A DNA stretch of 64,000 nucleotides. Origin: Pedobacter sp. B4-66 (GTDB lineage Bacteria > Bacteroidota > Bacteroidia > Sphingobacteriales > Sphingobacteriaceae). How positions within the stretch are numbered: the first letter of the stretch is position 1; the number at the start of each line of letters is the position of its first letter. Below the pieces are notes generated by a model. It was not told the origin of the DNA and made no database searches. It saw only the letters and a list, made by a program, of their open reading frames with translations. The position numbers were made by a program, and so were the translations under genes. The stretch is from contig NZ_JAFVME010000006.1 in the NCBI RefSeq assembly GCF_018492665.1, forward strand, positions 248,001 to 312,000, read 5' to 3'. Of the stretch, positions 9,628 to 17,928 are shown one piece after another.

Positions 9628-10086
9628 CTATGATTTTTGAAAAATTAAACGGTTATAATTCAGCTCCAGTGTTTCAATCAGCACCTCACCTCTGCCGGCA
9701 TTCAACTCACCGATTTTCCAGCTCCGGGGCCATACATTATTGATTTTCCAATGCATTATAGACTGATGTTCTTCATCCAGCAAGCTGATCACCACCATCT
9801 CCAGTGTTTCATAAATCTGATCGTCAAATGCTTTTTTCAGCCAGTCTGTAATACCCGATGCATTTGGCGTCACCAAGCCTCTTTTAAGGATCAGAGGCCC
9901 ATATTTGCGCCTTGTTGGTATCACATGCTCAAAGCGGTTCTCTCCACCCTCCTTTATTGTTTCAATATCAATGGTAGAATCTAACCCGGTTACCGACTGA
10001 AACTTAACATCCACAGACTTGACACCTTGCAATGAAAAGTTCACCGCAAAATGAAAATTAACCGTTTCATAAAAACTATCTGCCAT
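9628..10086 (-). CDS. Tail tube protein, gp19-like (second copy, Afp5-like)
   Basis: This 152-aa protein belongs to the T4-like gp19 tail-tube family. It shows the conserved opening 'NFHFAVNFSLQGVKSVDVKFQSVTGLDS', a central 'LILKRGLV' strand, and the 'LLDEEHQSIMHWKINNVWPRSW' segment shared with the neighbouring tube gene. It lies 11 bp after the first tube gene and 2 bp before the DUF5908 gene. In the Afp/PVC model, one tube paralogue forms the bulk of the inner tube and the other starts it on the baseplate. Position next to the hub genes suggests the initiator role, by analogy only. Confidence 0.9.
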   Translation of the reverse strand: MADSFYETVNFHFAVNFSLQGVKSVDVKFQSVTGLDSTIDIETIKEGGENRFEHVIPTRRKYGPLILKRGLVTPNASGITDWLKKAFDDQIYETLEMVVISLLDEEHQSIMHWKINNVWPRSWKIGELNAGRGEVLIETLELNYNRLIFQKS

Positions 10087-10097
10087 GACTGCTCTGT

Positions 10098-10562
10098 TTA
10101 TTTTTTCGCTTCAACAATGGAGAGTCCCTCGTGCACCAGCTCAATTGATTCGATTGCCACTTCATTGGCATCGGACTTCAGATTGGTAGATTGTACTTTA
10201 GATGGCCAGGCACGTGATAAAGTCCAGGAAATAATTGGCTGATGTTCTTCATCCAGCAAACGAATGGTCACATCCCTCCTGAATTTTTCTTTTCCCTCCT
10301 GAAACATCATGGTTTTTTTCCATTGCTCAAAATATTCAAAGTCGCCCAGAAAAGTTCCCCGCTTCAAGGTCACATTAGCATACTTTGTCAAACCAGGTTG
10401 TTTGGTTTTATTATAGGTCGGGCTGCTACCTTCCCTGTACTCAATCACCTCAGTTTCAAAATCAAGTCCACTTACTTCTGTAAACCCAATTCTCGTTCCT
10501 CCCCAATCCAGTTGAAAATGAAATTTAGGAAGAGGATAGTTCTTTTTAGGATCAGTTGCCAT
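10098..10562 (-). CDS. Tail tube protein, gp19-like (first copy, Afp1-like)
   Basis: This 154-aa gp19-type inner-tube protein has the conserved 'FHFQLDWGGTRIGFTEVSGLDFETEVIEYREG' start (positions about 14-45), 'VTLKRGTF', and the 'LLDEEHQPIISWTLSRAWPSK' segment near the C-terminus. The parallel motif in the next gene (LLDEEHQSIMHW) shows the two tube genes are paralogues. It likely forms the stacked hexameric rings that are driven into the target when the sheath contracts. It is separated from the cysteine-rich 308-aa gene by 26 bp. Confidence 0.92.
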   Translation of the reverse strand: MATDPKKNYPLPKFHFQLDWGGTRIGFTEVSGLDFETEVIEYREGSSPTYNKTKQPGLTKYANVTLKRGTFLGDFEYFEQWKKTMMFQEGKEKFRRDVTIRLLDEEHQPIISWTLSRAWPSKVQSTNLKSDANEVAIESIELVHEGLSIVEAKK

Positions 10563-10588
10563 AATGGTAGGTTTTATTTTTCGGGTAT

Positions 10589-11515
10589 TTATTTACATTT
10601 ATTTGCTGGATTTACCTCTTCAATCGCCTTCTCCAAGCTCTGCTTGCAGGACAATAAGGCATCTCTCTTTTCCTTTGCCGCATCCAGGTCCTTTTTAAGA
10701 TGATCTACATCCTCCTTCACCTTTTTGTAATCGTTTTCCAATTCGATAAAATACGCGTCTTCATCAATCGGCAAAGAAATACGCGGTTCCAGCCTGCAGG
10801 ATGCTTTACCATAGCCACTGTGTTCAATTTTAACATGTTGATTATTGCTATCATTCTCACTACCGCAAGTCCCCCCGCAATTAAATTTTTTCTTCCAGTA
10901 AAGGATTACTTTTTTCAAACCATAGTCTTCGCAAATATTAATGTGCATTCCGTAGGCGAGCTCCAAAGCTGTTACGATCTGGGCAATTAATACATCCCTT
11001 GTTTGTATAACAGCATCCAGTTTTGCCCCATAATTCTCTATGCATTTCATGATGCCGACTCCGGGTGCCAGTTCTGGTCTTTTCAGACACTGGATACATT
11101 GCAATAATTTATCATATTGGGTTTTAAGCTTATCCACCCGGATATACAGATCTTCTGTCATGCAGAAAAGTATTTCGATGGCATCGTTGGTCTTTTCAGT
11201 CACCATGCATACTTTCCCCAGATGGAGGGCGAATAGTTCAAGCTGACGACACAAGGCATCGGCTTTCTCATCTGTAGCTTCCCAATCGCTCCACCAAGCC
11301 TTAAGCCTGTCCCTTTCCTCCAGGGTGAGGCTATATTCCGTTTCCTTATTCTGGGCGTCTGCATTGGCCTGCTTCCAATCGGCCGTAACCTGCATCAGAT
11401 CCTTTACCCAGGCATCATAACAGCAATCGCCTCCGGGATTTTCATCACCCGGATTTTTATCACAACAATCAAATATATCTCTGTCAATGTTGCATATTTT
11501 ATCGTAGAGTAGCAT
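10589..11515 (-). CDS. Unknown cysteine-rich, coiled-coil protein of the injection-system operon (308 aa)
   Basis: I do not recognise the family. The 308-aa product contains 17 cysteines, with pairs at the N-terminus (CC at 17-18 and 31-32), CIQC in the middle and 'FNCGGTC' at about residue 215. The rest is helical with heptad-like stretches, clearest at the C-terminus ('ELENDYKKVKEDVDHLKKDL', about 255-275). There is no signal peptide. It lies between the other cysteine-rich gene (48-bp gap) and the first tube gene, a slot that in Afp/PVC loci holds only sheath and tube genes. A structural accessory, chaperone or cargo-loading factor is possible; none can be chosen from sequence alone. Confidence 0.7.
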   Translation of the reverse strand: MLLYDKICNIDRDIFDCCDKNPGDENPGGDCCYDAWVKDLMQVTADWKQANADAQNKETEYSLTLEERDRLKAWWSDWEATDEKADALCRQLELFALHLGKVCMVTEKTNDAIEILFCMTEDLYIRVDKLKTQYDKLLQCIQCLKRPELAPGVGIMKCIENYGAKLDAVIQTRDVLIAQIVTALELAYGMHINICEDYGLKKVILYWKKKFNCGGTCGSENDSNNQHVKIEHSGYGKASCRLEPRISLPIDEDAYFIELENDYKKVKEDVDHLKKDLDAAKEKRDALLSCKQSLEKAIEEVNPANKCK

Positions 11516-11563
11516 AATAATGATTTTAATGATTTAACAAATTAGCATATGTCCTGCATCGCA

Positions 11564-12592
11564 TTAATCGCTGTATGTATTATTTGACGGGCTTTCACAG
11601 GAATATATTTCTGTAACCTCTTTACAGATATCGCAGATATCGCATTTACATTTTTTAAGCCTGTTATCATCATCTCCTTTTTCGCCATCACAGCCGCAAT
11701 CAGCCAGGCATTTACATTCATGGCAACACAGGTAGTCTTTAGTTTTATCAATTGTTCCTACCTCATTACGTTTATTGTACAATGCATAACCGGATTGGGT
11801 TAAGCTTTTGACCACCAGAACAAGATCCTCCTGTGCCTTTTTCAGGCTCAGCCCCCCATTAGTCATTTGTGCCTGTACTAAATCATCAAAATCTTTCGCA
11901 TTAGTTGAGAAGTCCTGTTGAAATTTCTCCAGTGTTTTGATATTGGAGAAAGACTGAATACCCACGATCTCAGCCGCAGCGTTAAAGATGATATCTATGT
12001 CCTGGCTAAGGCTGTCCGGTACAGTGATTAAGTCATCCAGTATATGGCAAACATCCCGGCAGGGCTCCGGCCTTTTAGCCGTTTCCTCTTGCTTATGATT
12101 ATCATTACAGTCATCTCCATCACTGCATCCCAATATTTTTATCTGAACCGAATTACAGCTATCCTTCCTGCAACCATCCAGTTTACCTGCCGCCTCCCGG
12201 AGCTCACCAAATTTCAACTTTGCCTCTTTAGCGGTTTTCACAACTGCTTTCAGCGCAGCTACCAATGCATCATTCTGAGTAATATATGTTGCTACATTCT
12301 TCTTTATCTCATTTGATGCCTGAATCAATTCCACTCCTATTTTGAGTTCGAGGTTCCTTACCAGCAAATAGTTTTTTTCCGTCTTTACAAAAGTGCATTT
12401 CTTCTTTGCATACATCATTACCGCGCCATCGTGAATCACTTCATTTTCATTCAATTCAGTCACTTTAATCTTTAGCTTCTTACAATAATCTTCCTTTATC
12501 TGATGTATGTTTTTTTGTGTTGCTGTCTTTGCTTCTGCATCGCTGCAATTCCCATTTTGTGGTTCTTTTGAACCTGAGCTTTCTATAGACAT
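11564..12592 (-). CDS. Unknown cysteine-rich protein of the injection-system operon (342 aa)
   Basis: This 342-aa protein of unrecognised family has 20 cysteines. Eleven of them fall in a C-terminal block of about 50 residues containing 'CCHECKCLADCGC' and 'CKCDICDIC', a layout that suggests metal binding or a disulfide knot. Other CxxxxC-type pairs occur at about residues 150-180. The middle is helical. It has no signal sequence, is followed by the 308-aa cysteine-rich gene and preceded by the sheath (39-bp gap), all in one operon. Together the two genes look like a lineage-specific module of this injection system. Confidence 0.7.
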   Translation of the reverse strand: MSIESSGSKEPQNGNCSDAEAKTATQKNIHQIKEDYCKKLKIKVTELNENEVIHDGAVMMYAKKKCTFVKTEKNYLLVRNLELKIGVELIQASNEIKKNVATYITQNDALVAALKAVVKTAKEAKLKFGELREAAGKLDGCRKDSCNSVQIKILGCSDGDDCNDNHKQEETAKRPEPCRDVCHILDDLITVPDSLSQDIDIIFNAAAEIVGIQSFSNIKTLEKFQQDFSTNAKDFDDLVQAQMTNGGLSLKKAQEDLVLVVKSLTQSGYALYNKRNEVGTIDKTKDYLCCHECKCLADCGCDGEKGDDDNRLKKCKCDICDICKEVTEIYSCESPSNNTYSD

Positions 12593-12631
12593 AACAATGG
12601 ATTTAAATGGTCAATAAATAACAATTCGATT

Positions 12632-14062
12632 TTAAGATTCAGCAAGCATTTTATGCATAAACCTGAGGATAATAAACTCTGCCGGACGAACCGCTGCCAT
12701 ACCAATCTCCACAATCATTCTGCCTTCCCATATATCCAGCTCGGTCATCGTTTCTCCCAGTCCGATATGCACAAAGAAGGCTTCTTTGGTAGAAGCACCC
12801 ATCAGTGCGCCAGCCTTCCATTGCTGGGTCAGGTAGTTTTCAATCATTGATTTCACTCTTACCCAGGTATTGCGGTCATTGGGTTCAAATACGAATTGCT
12901 CTGTTGCATTTTTAACGGATTCTTCAACCATGCTAAAGAACCTTCTTACCGATACATAACGCCACTCGTTATCGTTTCCGGCTAAGGTACGTGCGCCCCA
13001 GACAATTGCAGGTCCCCGACCAGCGAAGGACCGGATCACATTTATGGATTTGCCTGCCTGCGCATCTACATTCAGGCTTTCCTGCTCTTTATCTGTAATT
13101 AAATACTGCGGCCGGATGGCATTTATAATATTCACATTGGCAGGAGCCTTCCATACCCCACGGGCATTATCCACCTGAGCATATACCCCCACCATCGCCA
13201 CTGAAACCGGCAACAACATCTGTATGCCTGCCACCGCACTTCTGGCCTGAAAGTATTGTGCATTTTTAGTAGCCTTTAAATCAGAAAGCTTCTGTACACC
13301 TGCTATGCCCTCTATTTTTACCAGATCATCATTATCTTTAGACTGATCACCGGAAACTTTATAACTATAATCAACCCCGGTATATATTTTCGGAAAATAT
13401 ACTGCAGCATATTTCAGCACATCAGTAGTACCGGATAAATTAGTACGCAAGGCCTCTACATCCAGATCCCATACTTCCAGATTTGCCACATCATGATACA
13501 CATCTAATACTGTAAAACGATCTTGAAGATCAACACATTGCTGAATGGCTTCTGCATGAATATCACGGTAATCTGTCAGTGTTGGCAGATTGATGGAATC
13601 CGGAAAAACCAACAAGGTCACTTCATTTATTTTGGCTACCTCTTTAAGACCACCTGACAAATCCTGGAGACTAATCAAACCTCCGCCATCTACATAATTC
13701 CCAACTGAAGTAATCCAGCAGGCACCACCCCCGTTAGCAAAATAGAGCTGCAGGGAATAATGCATTAAAAACTTAGACCTCTTGGTTTCATCAACCTTCC
13801 CGTTTACTTCATTCTTTCCTCCCGTAGTATCAAAAACAACAGTCAGGCTGTCCTTTTCAGGATCAGGATAACCAAAATACTGTTCATATTGCAGCAGAGA
13901 TTCTATCCTCCAGGGCTTATTTTTCAGATCATCCTTTTCTTTCCATTGCGCCTTTTCGGTATAGCCAATAAACGCTGGGATAGCTGTTTCTACAGATGCA
14001 ATAGAGGGTGGGAGATGCGGAATTTCCTCAATATAAACTCCCGGAGTTTTATAATCTTGCAT
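12632..14062 (-). CDS. Contractile tail sheath protein (Afp2/Pvc2-like)
   Basis: This 476-aa protein has the sheath signatures: an N-terminal 'YKTPGVYIEEIPHLPPSIASVETAIPAFIGYT' region (positions about 3-34), a central variable part, and the C-terminal sheath domain with 'NVIRSFAGRGPAIVWGARTLAG', 'WRYVSVRRFF' and 'RMIVEIGMAAVRPAEFIILRF'. The C-terminal domain forms the conserved inner mesh that wraps the tube. Only one sheath gene is visible here, whereas Afp has three. Its neighbours are the 440-aa unknown gene upstream (43-bp gap) and the cysteine-rich genes downstream. Confidence 0.96.
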   Translation of the reverse strand: MQDYKTPGVYIEEIPHLPPSIASVETAIPAFIGYTEKAQWKEKDDLKNKPWRIESLLQYEQYFGYPDPEKDSLTVVFDTTGGKNEVNGKVDETKRSKFLMHYSLQLYFANGGGACWITSVGNYVDGGGLISLQDLSGGLKEVAKINEVTLLVFPDSINLPTLTDYRDIHAEAIQQCVDLQDRFTVLDVYHDVANLEVWDLDVEALRTNLSGTTDVLKYAAVYFPKIYTGVDYSYKVSGDQSKDNDDLVKIEGIAGVQKLSDLKATKNAQYFQARSAVAGIQMLLPVSVAMVGVYAQVDNARGVWKAPANVNIINAIRPQYLITDKEQESLNVDAQAGKSINVIRSFAGRGPAIVWGARTLAGNDNEWRYVSVRRFFSMVEESVKNATEQFVFEPNDRNTWVRVKSMIENYLTQQWKAGALMGASTKEAFFVHIGLGETMTELDIWEGRMIVEIGMAAVRPAEFIILRFMHKMLAES

Positions 14063-14105
14063 AGCAAATGTTATTTAGTTAATTAAATCTTTAATACATT
14101 TTTGA

Positions 14106-15428
14106 TTAAGGTGCCAGAGGAAACAATGCTGATTCCTGCACCATTATATCAGTATACATCTTATTATTTTCAAGGACTACAGTTTGATATGGATCTGGGT
14201 TTGGCAAATAATATAAAGTGTTATCGGGTCTGCGAAATAATGTGGCAGCATGGGTTAATGCCCTTGGCATTTTAGAAATGAGGCTGCCATTTTTTGACAA
14301 CAGAAAATCAGGATGCATGCCAGTCTTCAGATCTTTCCTCCTGTTGTTGATGTACCTCCAAAAGGATAGCTTGCTTTTAAAGTTCAGTTCGAACACTGGC
14401 GGCGCAGGGCTAATGGTACCATCAATTTGTTTCCTTGTGATGAGTCTGCCTCCATTGTCCAGAAGGTTATAGGCTGCTACAGGCGTTTTCACTTTCATAA
14501 CGATTAAACCCAGACTATCTCTGATCTCTTTTTCATCCTGATAAAAGATAATCTTATGCGTTCTATTATATCCCCCGTTACCGGTAACCTGTAAGGTATA
14601 TATTAATTTATCATTAGCTGTAGCTACAGGCAGATGGAAAACTTTTTTTTCATCTATGGCTAACAAAATTTTACGATATGCCTGATTATTTTTGAATTGA
14701 AACTTATCCGCCACATTCCCATCATTATCTTTTATCGTAAAGACAGCACTGGTAATAGAACTACTCTTTGGAAAAGCATAATAAAAGTTCAGGGGTAATA
14801 ATATCCGGTCATTTTCATTAGCAAAAGCCTTACCAGACAATGAGATCCATTGCACTGTATCCGCCTCGTCCTTATAAAATCCCCGGTAGTCATTGGCTCC
14901 AAACTTTAGCAGTTCTCCCTGCTCGTAAGATGCGGTTGCATCAAATGCAGGAATATCTGCCGATAAAAAGGGAAAAAACCGGTTACCACTAATGACATTA
15001 TCATTAGAGAAATAATAAGTAGCAGGCAAGGCTCTTTCCATTTTGCTATTTGTAAAATTATCCAGATGATTACTTTTTTTAACCGCTAAAACGGGTATAC
15101 ATAAATCATCAGGCAAGGTATTCACTGGTTCATAAGCAGTAATTCCCCCTGGTAACTTTTTGGGTATCACTTTAACAGCCACTTTGAATCCTGCATAAGA
15201 AGGCAATAATTTTAAATGGTAATTATTAAAAAGCACTTTAGCATGCCTGGGTATCTCAAAAGTTATTACAGCATCTATATTTTCATCATTATTTTCAAAT
15301 CTTTCCTTTAAAAAACTCAGACGGCTGCCCTGTGTACCAAATTCAAAAATATTTTTCCCGGCTTTATCTGTCAGATAAAATTCATGCAAGAGCTTTACTT
15401 CGAATAATATTTTATATACCATATTCAT
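14106..15428 (-). CDS. Unknown 440-aa protein between cap and sheath genes of the injection system
   Basis: I do not recognise a domain. The protein is rich in short predicted beta strands, such as 'AVITFEIPRHAKVLFNNYHLKLL' (about residues 54-76) and 'KLIYTLQVTGNGGYNRTHKI'. It ends in a segment with repeated Tyr/Pro turns and contains only one cysteine. There is no signal peptide or membrane segment. Its ATG overlaps the stop of the Pvc16-like gene (TGATG), so the two are probably translated together, and the sheath gene follows after 43 bp. The position suggests a particle component, perhaps a cap partner or surface decoration. This is inference from context only. Confidence 0.7.
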   Translation of the reverse strand: MNMVYKILFEVKLLHEFYLTDKAGKNIFEFGTQGSRLSFLKERFENNDENIDAVITFEIPRHAKVLFNNYHLKLLPSYAGFKVAVKVIPKKLPGGITAYEPVNTLPDDLCIPVLAVKKSNHLDNFTNSKMERALPATYYFSNDNVISGNRFFPFLSADIPAFDATASYEQGELLKFGANDYRGFYKDEADTVQWISLSGKAFANENDRILLPLNFYYAFPKSSSITSAVFTIKDNDGNVADKFQFKNNQAYRKILLAIDEKKVFHLPVATANDKLIYTLQVTGNGGYNRTHKIIFYQDEKEIRDSLGLIVMKVKTPVAAYNLLDNGGRLITRKQIDGTISPAPPVFELNFKSKLSFWRYINNRRKDLKTGMHPDFLLSKNGSLISKMPRALTHAATLFRRPDNTLYYLPNPDPYQTVVLENNKMYTDIMVQESALFPLAP

Positions 15429-16033
15429 CAGCTTTGCGCGGATAAGGTTGAAATATTGGTTTCAATTTCTTCAATCAGTGGTACCTCTCTAACAATTGCG
15501 TGCTCAGATATTGCTACCAGCCTTAGTTTGTACATGGCAAAAGGAACTTGTCTTCCACCCAGAGATCCCCACAAATGATTAATTTGTTCGAAAGTGAGCG
15601 TATATAACTCCATCGTAAATTTCAGCTCCTCTCTGTCTTTAGGATCATTTGACCCACCGCTTACTGTCCCAGCCGAAGAAAATGAGGTTTTACTCTGAAG
15701 AAACTGAATAATCAATGCTAACCTTTTTAATGCCAGTAAATACCCCTCTCCAAAGTAATTACAGGTCATTAAAACGTACAGATTTAAATATACCGAGGCA
15801 TTTTCATAAATAGCAGGTCCGACGGGAAAACGTTTTAAAGAAGATTGATTTTTAAGTGCACTTTCCTCTTCGATATTAACCAGGGTTATTACCACATTAT
15901 CAATAAGGGCAGTACCATTAGCCGTTTCAGAAAGCCCGATGTTGTCGACTATTACATTAGCTGCATTATCACCTTTGGAAACAAGGTAAGCAGTTAATTC
16001 AGTTTTTAACAAAATCAGGGCCTTGTCAATCAT
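15428..16033 (-). CDS. Pvc16/DUF4255-family cap (tail terminator) protein
   Basis: The protein has the DUF4255/Pvc16 N-terminal pattern: 'IDKALILLKTELTAYL', then 'NVVITLVNIEEESALKN', 'PAIYENASVYLNLYVLMTCNY' and 'LIIQFLQSK'. In Afp this protein (Afp16) caps the distal end and fixes particle length. I place the start at the ATG at 16033 (201 aa). A TTG two codons upstream gives a longer frame but is less likely. It is the first gene of the injection-system operon, downstream of a LuxR-type regulator and of an inverted repeat at 16057-16092. The 440-aa gene overlaps its stop codon. Confidence 0.88.
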   Translation of the reverse strand: MIDKALILLKTELTAYLVSKGDNAANVIVDNIGLSETANGTALIDNVVITLVNIEEESALKNQSSLKRFPVGPAIYENASVYLNLYVLMTCNYFGEGYLLALKRLALIIQFLQSKTSFSSAGTVSGGSNDPKDREELKFTMELYTLTFEQINHLWGSLGGRQVPFAMYKLRLVAISEHAIVREVPLIEEIETNISTLSAQS

Positions 16034-16056
16034 TGTCAAAAGGTTAGATGCAGGTT

Positions 16057-16092
16057 AAAAAATCAATACAATAATCAGGTATTGTATTGATT
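16057..16092 (-). promoter_or_regulatory. 13-bp perfect inverted repeat upstream of the injection-system operon
   Basis: Arms AATCAATACAATA (16061-16073) and TATTGTATTGATT (16080-16092) are perfectly complementary with a 6-nt spacer. Read on the minus strand the hairpin is followed by a run of six T, so it could be a weak AT-rich terminator for the luxR-type gene. It could equally be an operator or leader hairpin for the operon, because it lies 24 bases upstream of the cap gene start. The stem has only two G/C pairs per arm, which weakens the terminator reading. Confidence 0.55.
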
Positions 16093-16186
16093 AAATTTCC
16101 GCATGTTTTACAATAACCACAATAGCTACCAGTAGTCATTTGTATTAAAAAAAAATTAACCTTTTATCTGATTTCAGGGAATAGAT

Positions 16187-16900
16187 TTATAAAATGTTAA
16201 ACAAAATTGCAAATTTCGTAAGCTCGCATAAGTTATTTATTTCGAGCTTCCTGATTATATTTTTCCGGTGATTATTGACTGTATGAATTGATATATAAAG
16301 GATTTCCGAAATATCAGAACTGCTTCTCCCTTGAACAATTAGCTTGATAATGTCCTTTTCACGCTTGCTTAACAGCATAACACGGGTGCAATACTTTTGA
16401 CTATAATCTTCCTCTTGAGTACTTCTATTGCTGTATCCGGATTTGTTGAGTTCAAATGCGTAATGGAACAATATCGAAGTAACATTTTCGTCTTCTTGTA
16501 AACAAAGCCTTGAAGTAGAGAAATACCATTTATAATCCGACCTGTTTTTTGGCCTCATACGCTGAAAAAAGAAATGCACCTTACGGGTATCACTTTGTCC
16601 TATCGCATGGAATAACTCCGGTTTAATAATGATATTTTCTTCAGGGGGAAAAAAGAATTCAAAATAAGCCAGCCAGAGTTGGTCTGCTTCCTTATCATTT
16701 TGATTAAAAATTTCCGCCCCATACCTGTTAACATAGGCATCGACTATGTTATCTTGGTTTTCAACTAAGACATTTCCAATCACATAATCGCCAATCTCAT
16801 TAACCTGGAATTTCTTTTGCATTATCATCTTGACAACGGTATGCATTTGATTCTGGCAGGTATTTACCTGTTCGATTTGGGTAGATTGTATCAGATTCAT
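16187..16900 (-). CDS. LuxR-type transcriptional regulator with N-terminal sensor region
   Basis: This 237-aa protein ends in a LuxR/NarL helix-turn-helix (about residues 172-235): 'LSKREKDIIKLIVQGRSSSDISEILYIS' then 'HTVNNHRKNIIRKLEINNLCEL'. The first 160 residues contain 'YRKWYFSTSRL'-like beta strands and look PAS-like, but no receiver Asp is evident, so it is not a classic response regulator. It lies on the same strand directly upstream of the injection-system operon (153 bp to the cap gene). It is therefore the obvious candidate to control that operon in response to an unknown signal. Regulation of the operon is inference. Confidence 0.85.
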   Translation of the reverse strand: MNLIQSTQIEQVNTCQNQMHTVVKMIMQKKFQVNEIGDYVIGNVLVENQDNIVDAYVNRYGAEIFNQNDKEADQLWLAYFEFFFPPEENIIIKPELFHAIGQSDTRKVHFFFQRMRPKNRSDYKWYFSTSRLCLQEDENVTSILFHYAFELNKSGYSNRSTQEEDYSQKYCTRVMLLSKREKDIIKLIVQGRSSSDISEILYISIHTVNNHRKNIIRKLEINNLCELTKFAILFNIL

Positions 16901-17075
16901 AGGGATGACTCTTTAATAGTGCTAAACACCCGATCATTATGAATTGTTTTCTGATTCCATTTTTTTTATTTATTAAAGATAATTTATTTAGCTGGGTAAT
17001 GAGTAAATGTCTAACTGAATAGAAGTTGTGATCCTTAATCCTCCATTGACCCCTATCTTCGAAATGAGCTAGGAC

Positions 17076-17107
17076 AAAAAAAAGACGACGTCTGGAGCAA
17101 CGTCGCC
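17076..17107 (-). terminator. Rho-independent terminator after tRNA-Arg
   Basis: On the minus strand GGCGACGT (17107-17100) pairs with ACGTCGTC (17091-17084) around an 8-nt loop, followed by eight T (17083-17076). It lies 24 bases past the tRNA 3' end and is oriented to end its transcript. Confidence 0.85.
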
Positions 17108-17131
17108 TTTAATTAAGAAATAAATTTCTCG

Positions 17132-17205
17132 TACCCTGGAAGGGATTCGAACCCCTGACCCACGGTTTAGAAAACCGTTGCTCTATCCAACTGAGCTACC
17201 AAGGC
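17132..17205 (-). tRNA. tRNA-Arg (anticodon TCT)
   Basis: The minus strand folds as a 74-nt cloverleaf without an encoded CCA. The acceptor stem is GCCTTGG/CCAGGGT (with a G-U first pair). The D-arm is GCTC...GAGC, the anticodon stem ACGGT/ACCGT with loop TTTCTAA (anticodon TCT, reading AGA), and the T-loop is TTCGAAT. A terminator follows. It sits between the luxR-type gene and the next operon, and I see no direct repeat of its 3' end nearby that would mark an attachment site. Confidence 0.97.
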
Positions 17206-17428
17206 CTATCCCCTTAAGGAGCGCCAAAGATATGAAAACATACCAATAAGCGCAAATCTATTTTAATAATTTTCTAAAAAAACCTAACTAAAAAAGTATA
17301 ACCAAGATTACCAGATAGTTAAGAAATACCCAGAATTGGGGATTTTTCCTTAACCCCCATTTGATTCTTTTTGTTTCGCTTTATCAAGGGGATAAAGCAG
17401 TATAATTTTATAAACTAACAAATACAAC

Positions 17429-17854
17429 ATGATGAAAAAATTTACGCTTTTTATCTTAATTGTCGCGATTTTCACAATTACCGGCTGCAAAAAAGACCAA
17501 GAAAACGACAAAGAAAACCCAAATACCATTGTTGCCAGATGGATAGCCTCTAGCATTTTGGAGATTACCTATAAAAATGGAAAAGAAATTCGTCGAGATA
17601 ATGACACACAGAACAATTTGATGGTAGAATTTAAATCTGATGGTACAGGAACCAGCCAAAGGGATGATGAAAGTGCTAATTTCACTTATACACTTAAAGA
17701 TGGCAAACTAATATTCAAAACAGAGGGCGAGTTTGATGAGTATAAAATAAAAAGTTTAACAAATTCCGAACTTGAGCTGTACCAGGAAGAATCAGAGACC
17801 GAAGATGGAATGGATTATAAATATATAGTTGAGATTAAGCTCAAAAAACAATAA
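17429..17854 (+). CDS. Lipocalin-like secreted lipoprotein
   Basis: This 141-aa protein starts MMKKFTLFILIVAIFTITGC, a lipoprotein signal with Cys at about residue 20 and a Lys-rich tether (KKDQEND). The mature part resembles the lipocalin-like lipoproteins of Bacteroidota: 'IVARWIASSILEITYKNGK' followed by 'LMVEFKSDGTGTS' and 'FTYTLKDGKLIFKTEG', i.e. a small antiparallel barrel. An 8-bp hairpin (GCTTTATC/GATAAAGC, 17378-17398) lies 30 bases upstream of the start and may affect expression. Ligand and role are unknown. Confidence 0.75.
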   Translation: MMKKFTLFILIVAIFTITGCKKDQENDKENPNTIVARWIASSILEITYKNGKEIRRDNDTQNNLMVEFKSDGTGTSQRDDESANFTYTLKDGKLIFKTEGEFDEYKIKSLTNSELELYQEESETEDGMDYKYIVEIKLKKQ

Positions 17855-17867
17855 CCCATAATATTAA

Positions 17868-17897
17868 ATTTGTGTCTCAATAAAACGAGGCACAAAT
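17868..17897 (+). terminator. Hairpin after the lipoprotein gene
   Basis: ATTTGTGTCTC (17868-17878) pairs with GAGGCACAAAT (17887-17897) with one G-U pair and an 8-nt loop. There is no T-run on the plus strand, so termination is uncertain. The right arm overlaps the first possible ATG (17896) of the next gene. Confidence 0.45.
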
Positions 17898-17928
17898 GTT
17901 GCATATTCTAAGCACTATAGCTAAGGAT

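Noticed and set aside
1..16033. An intact prophage
   Set aside because: No capsid, portal, terminase, integrase or lysis genes are seen; the set matches eCIS tail modules only, with a DUF4255/Pvc16 cap gene and DUF5908.
1..16033. A type VI secretion system
   Set aside because: No TssJLM membrane-complex, TssBC two-gene sheath or ClpV genes are visible. A single sheath gene, LysM hub and Pvc16 cap point to eCIS.
17132..17205. tRNA-based integration site for the injection-system locus
   Set aside because: No direct repeat of the tRNA 3' end and no integrase gene is visible nearby.
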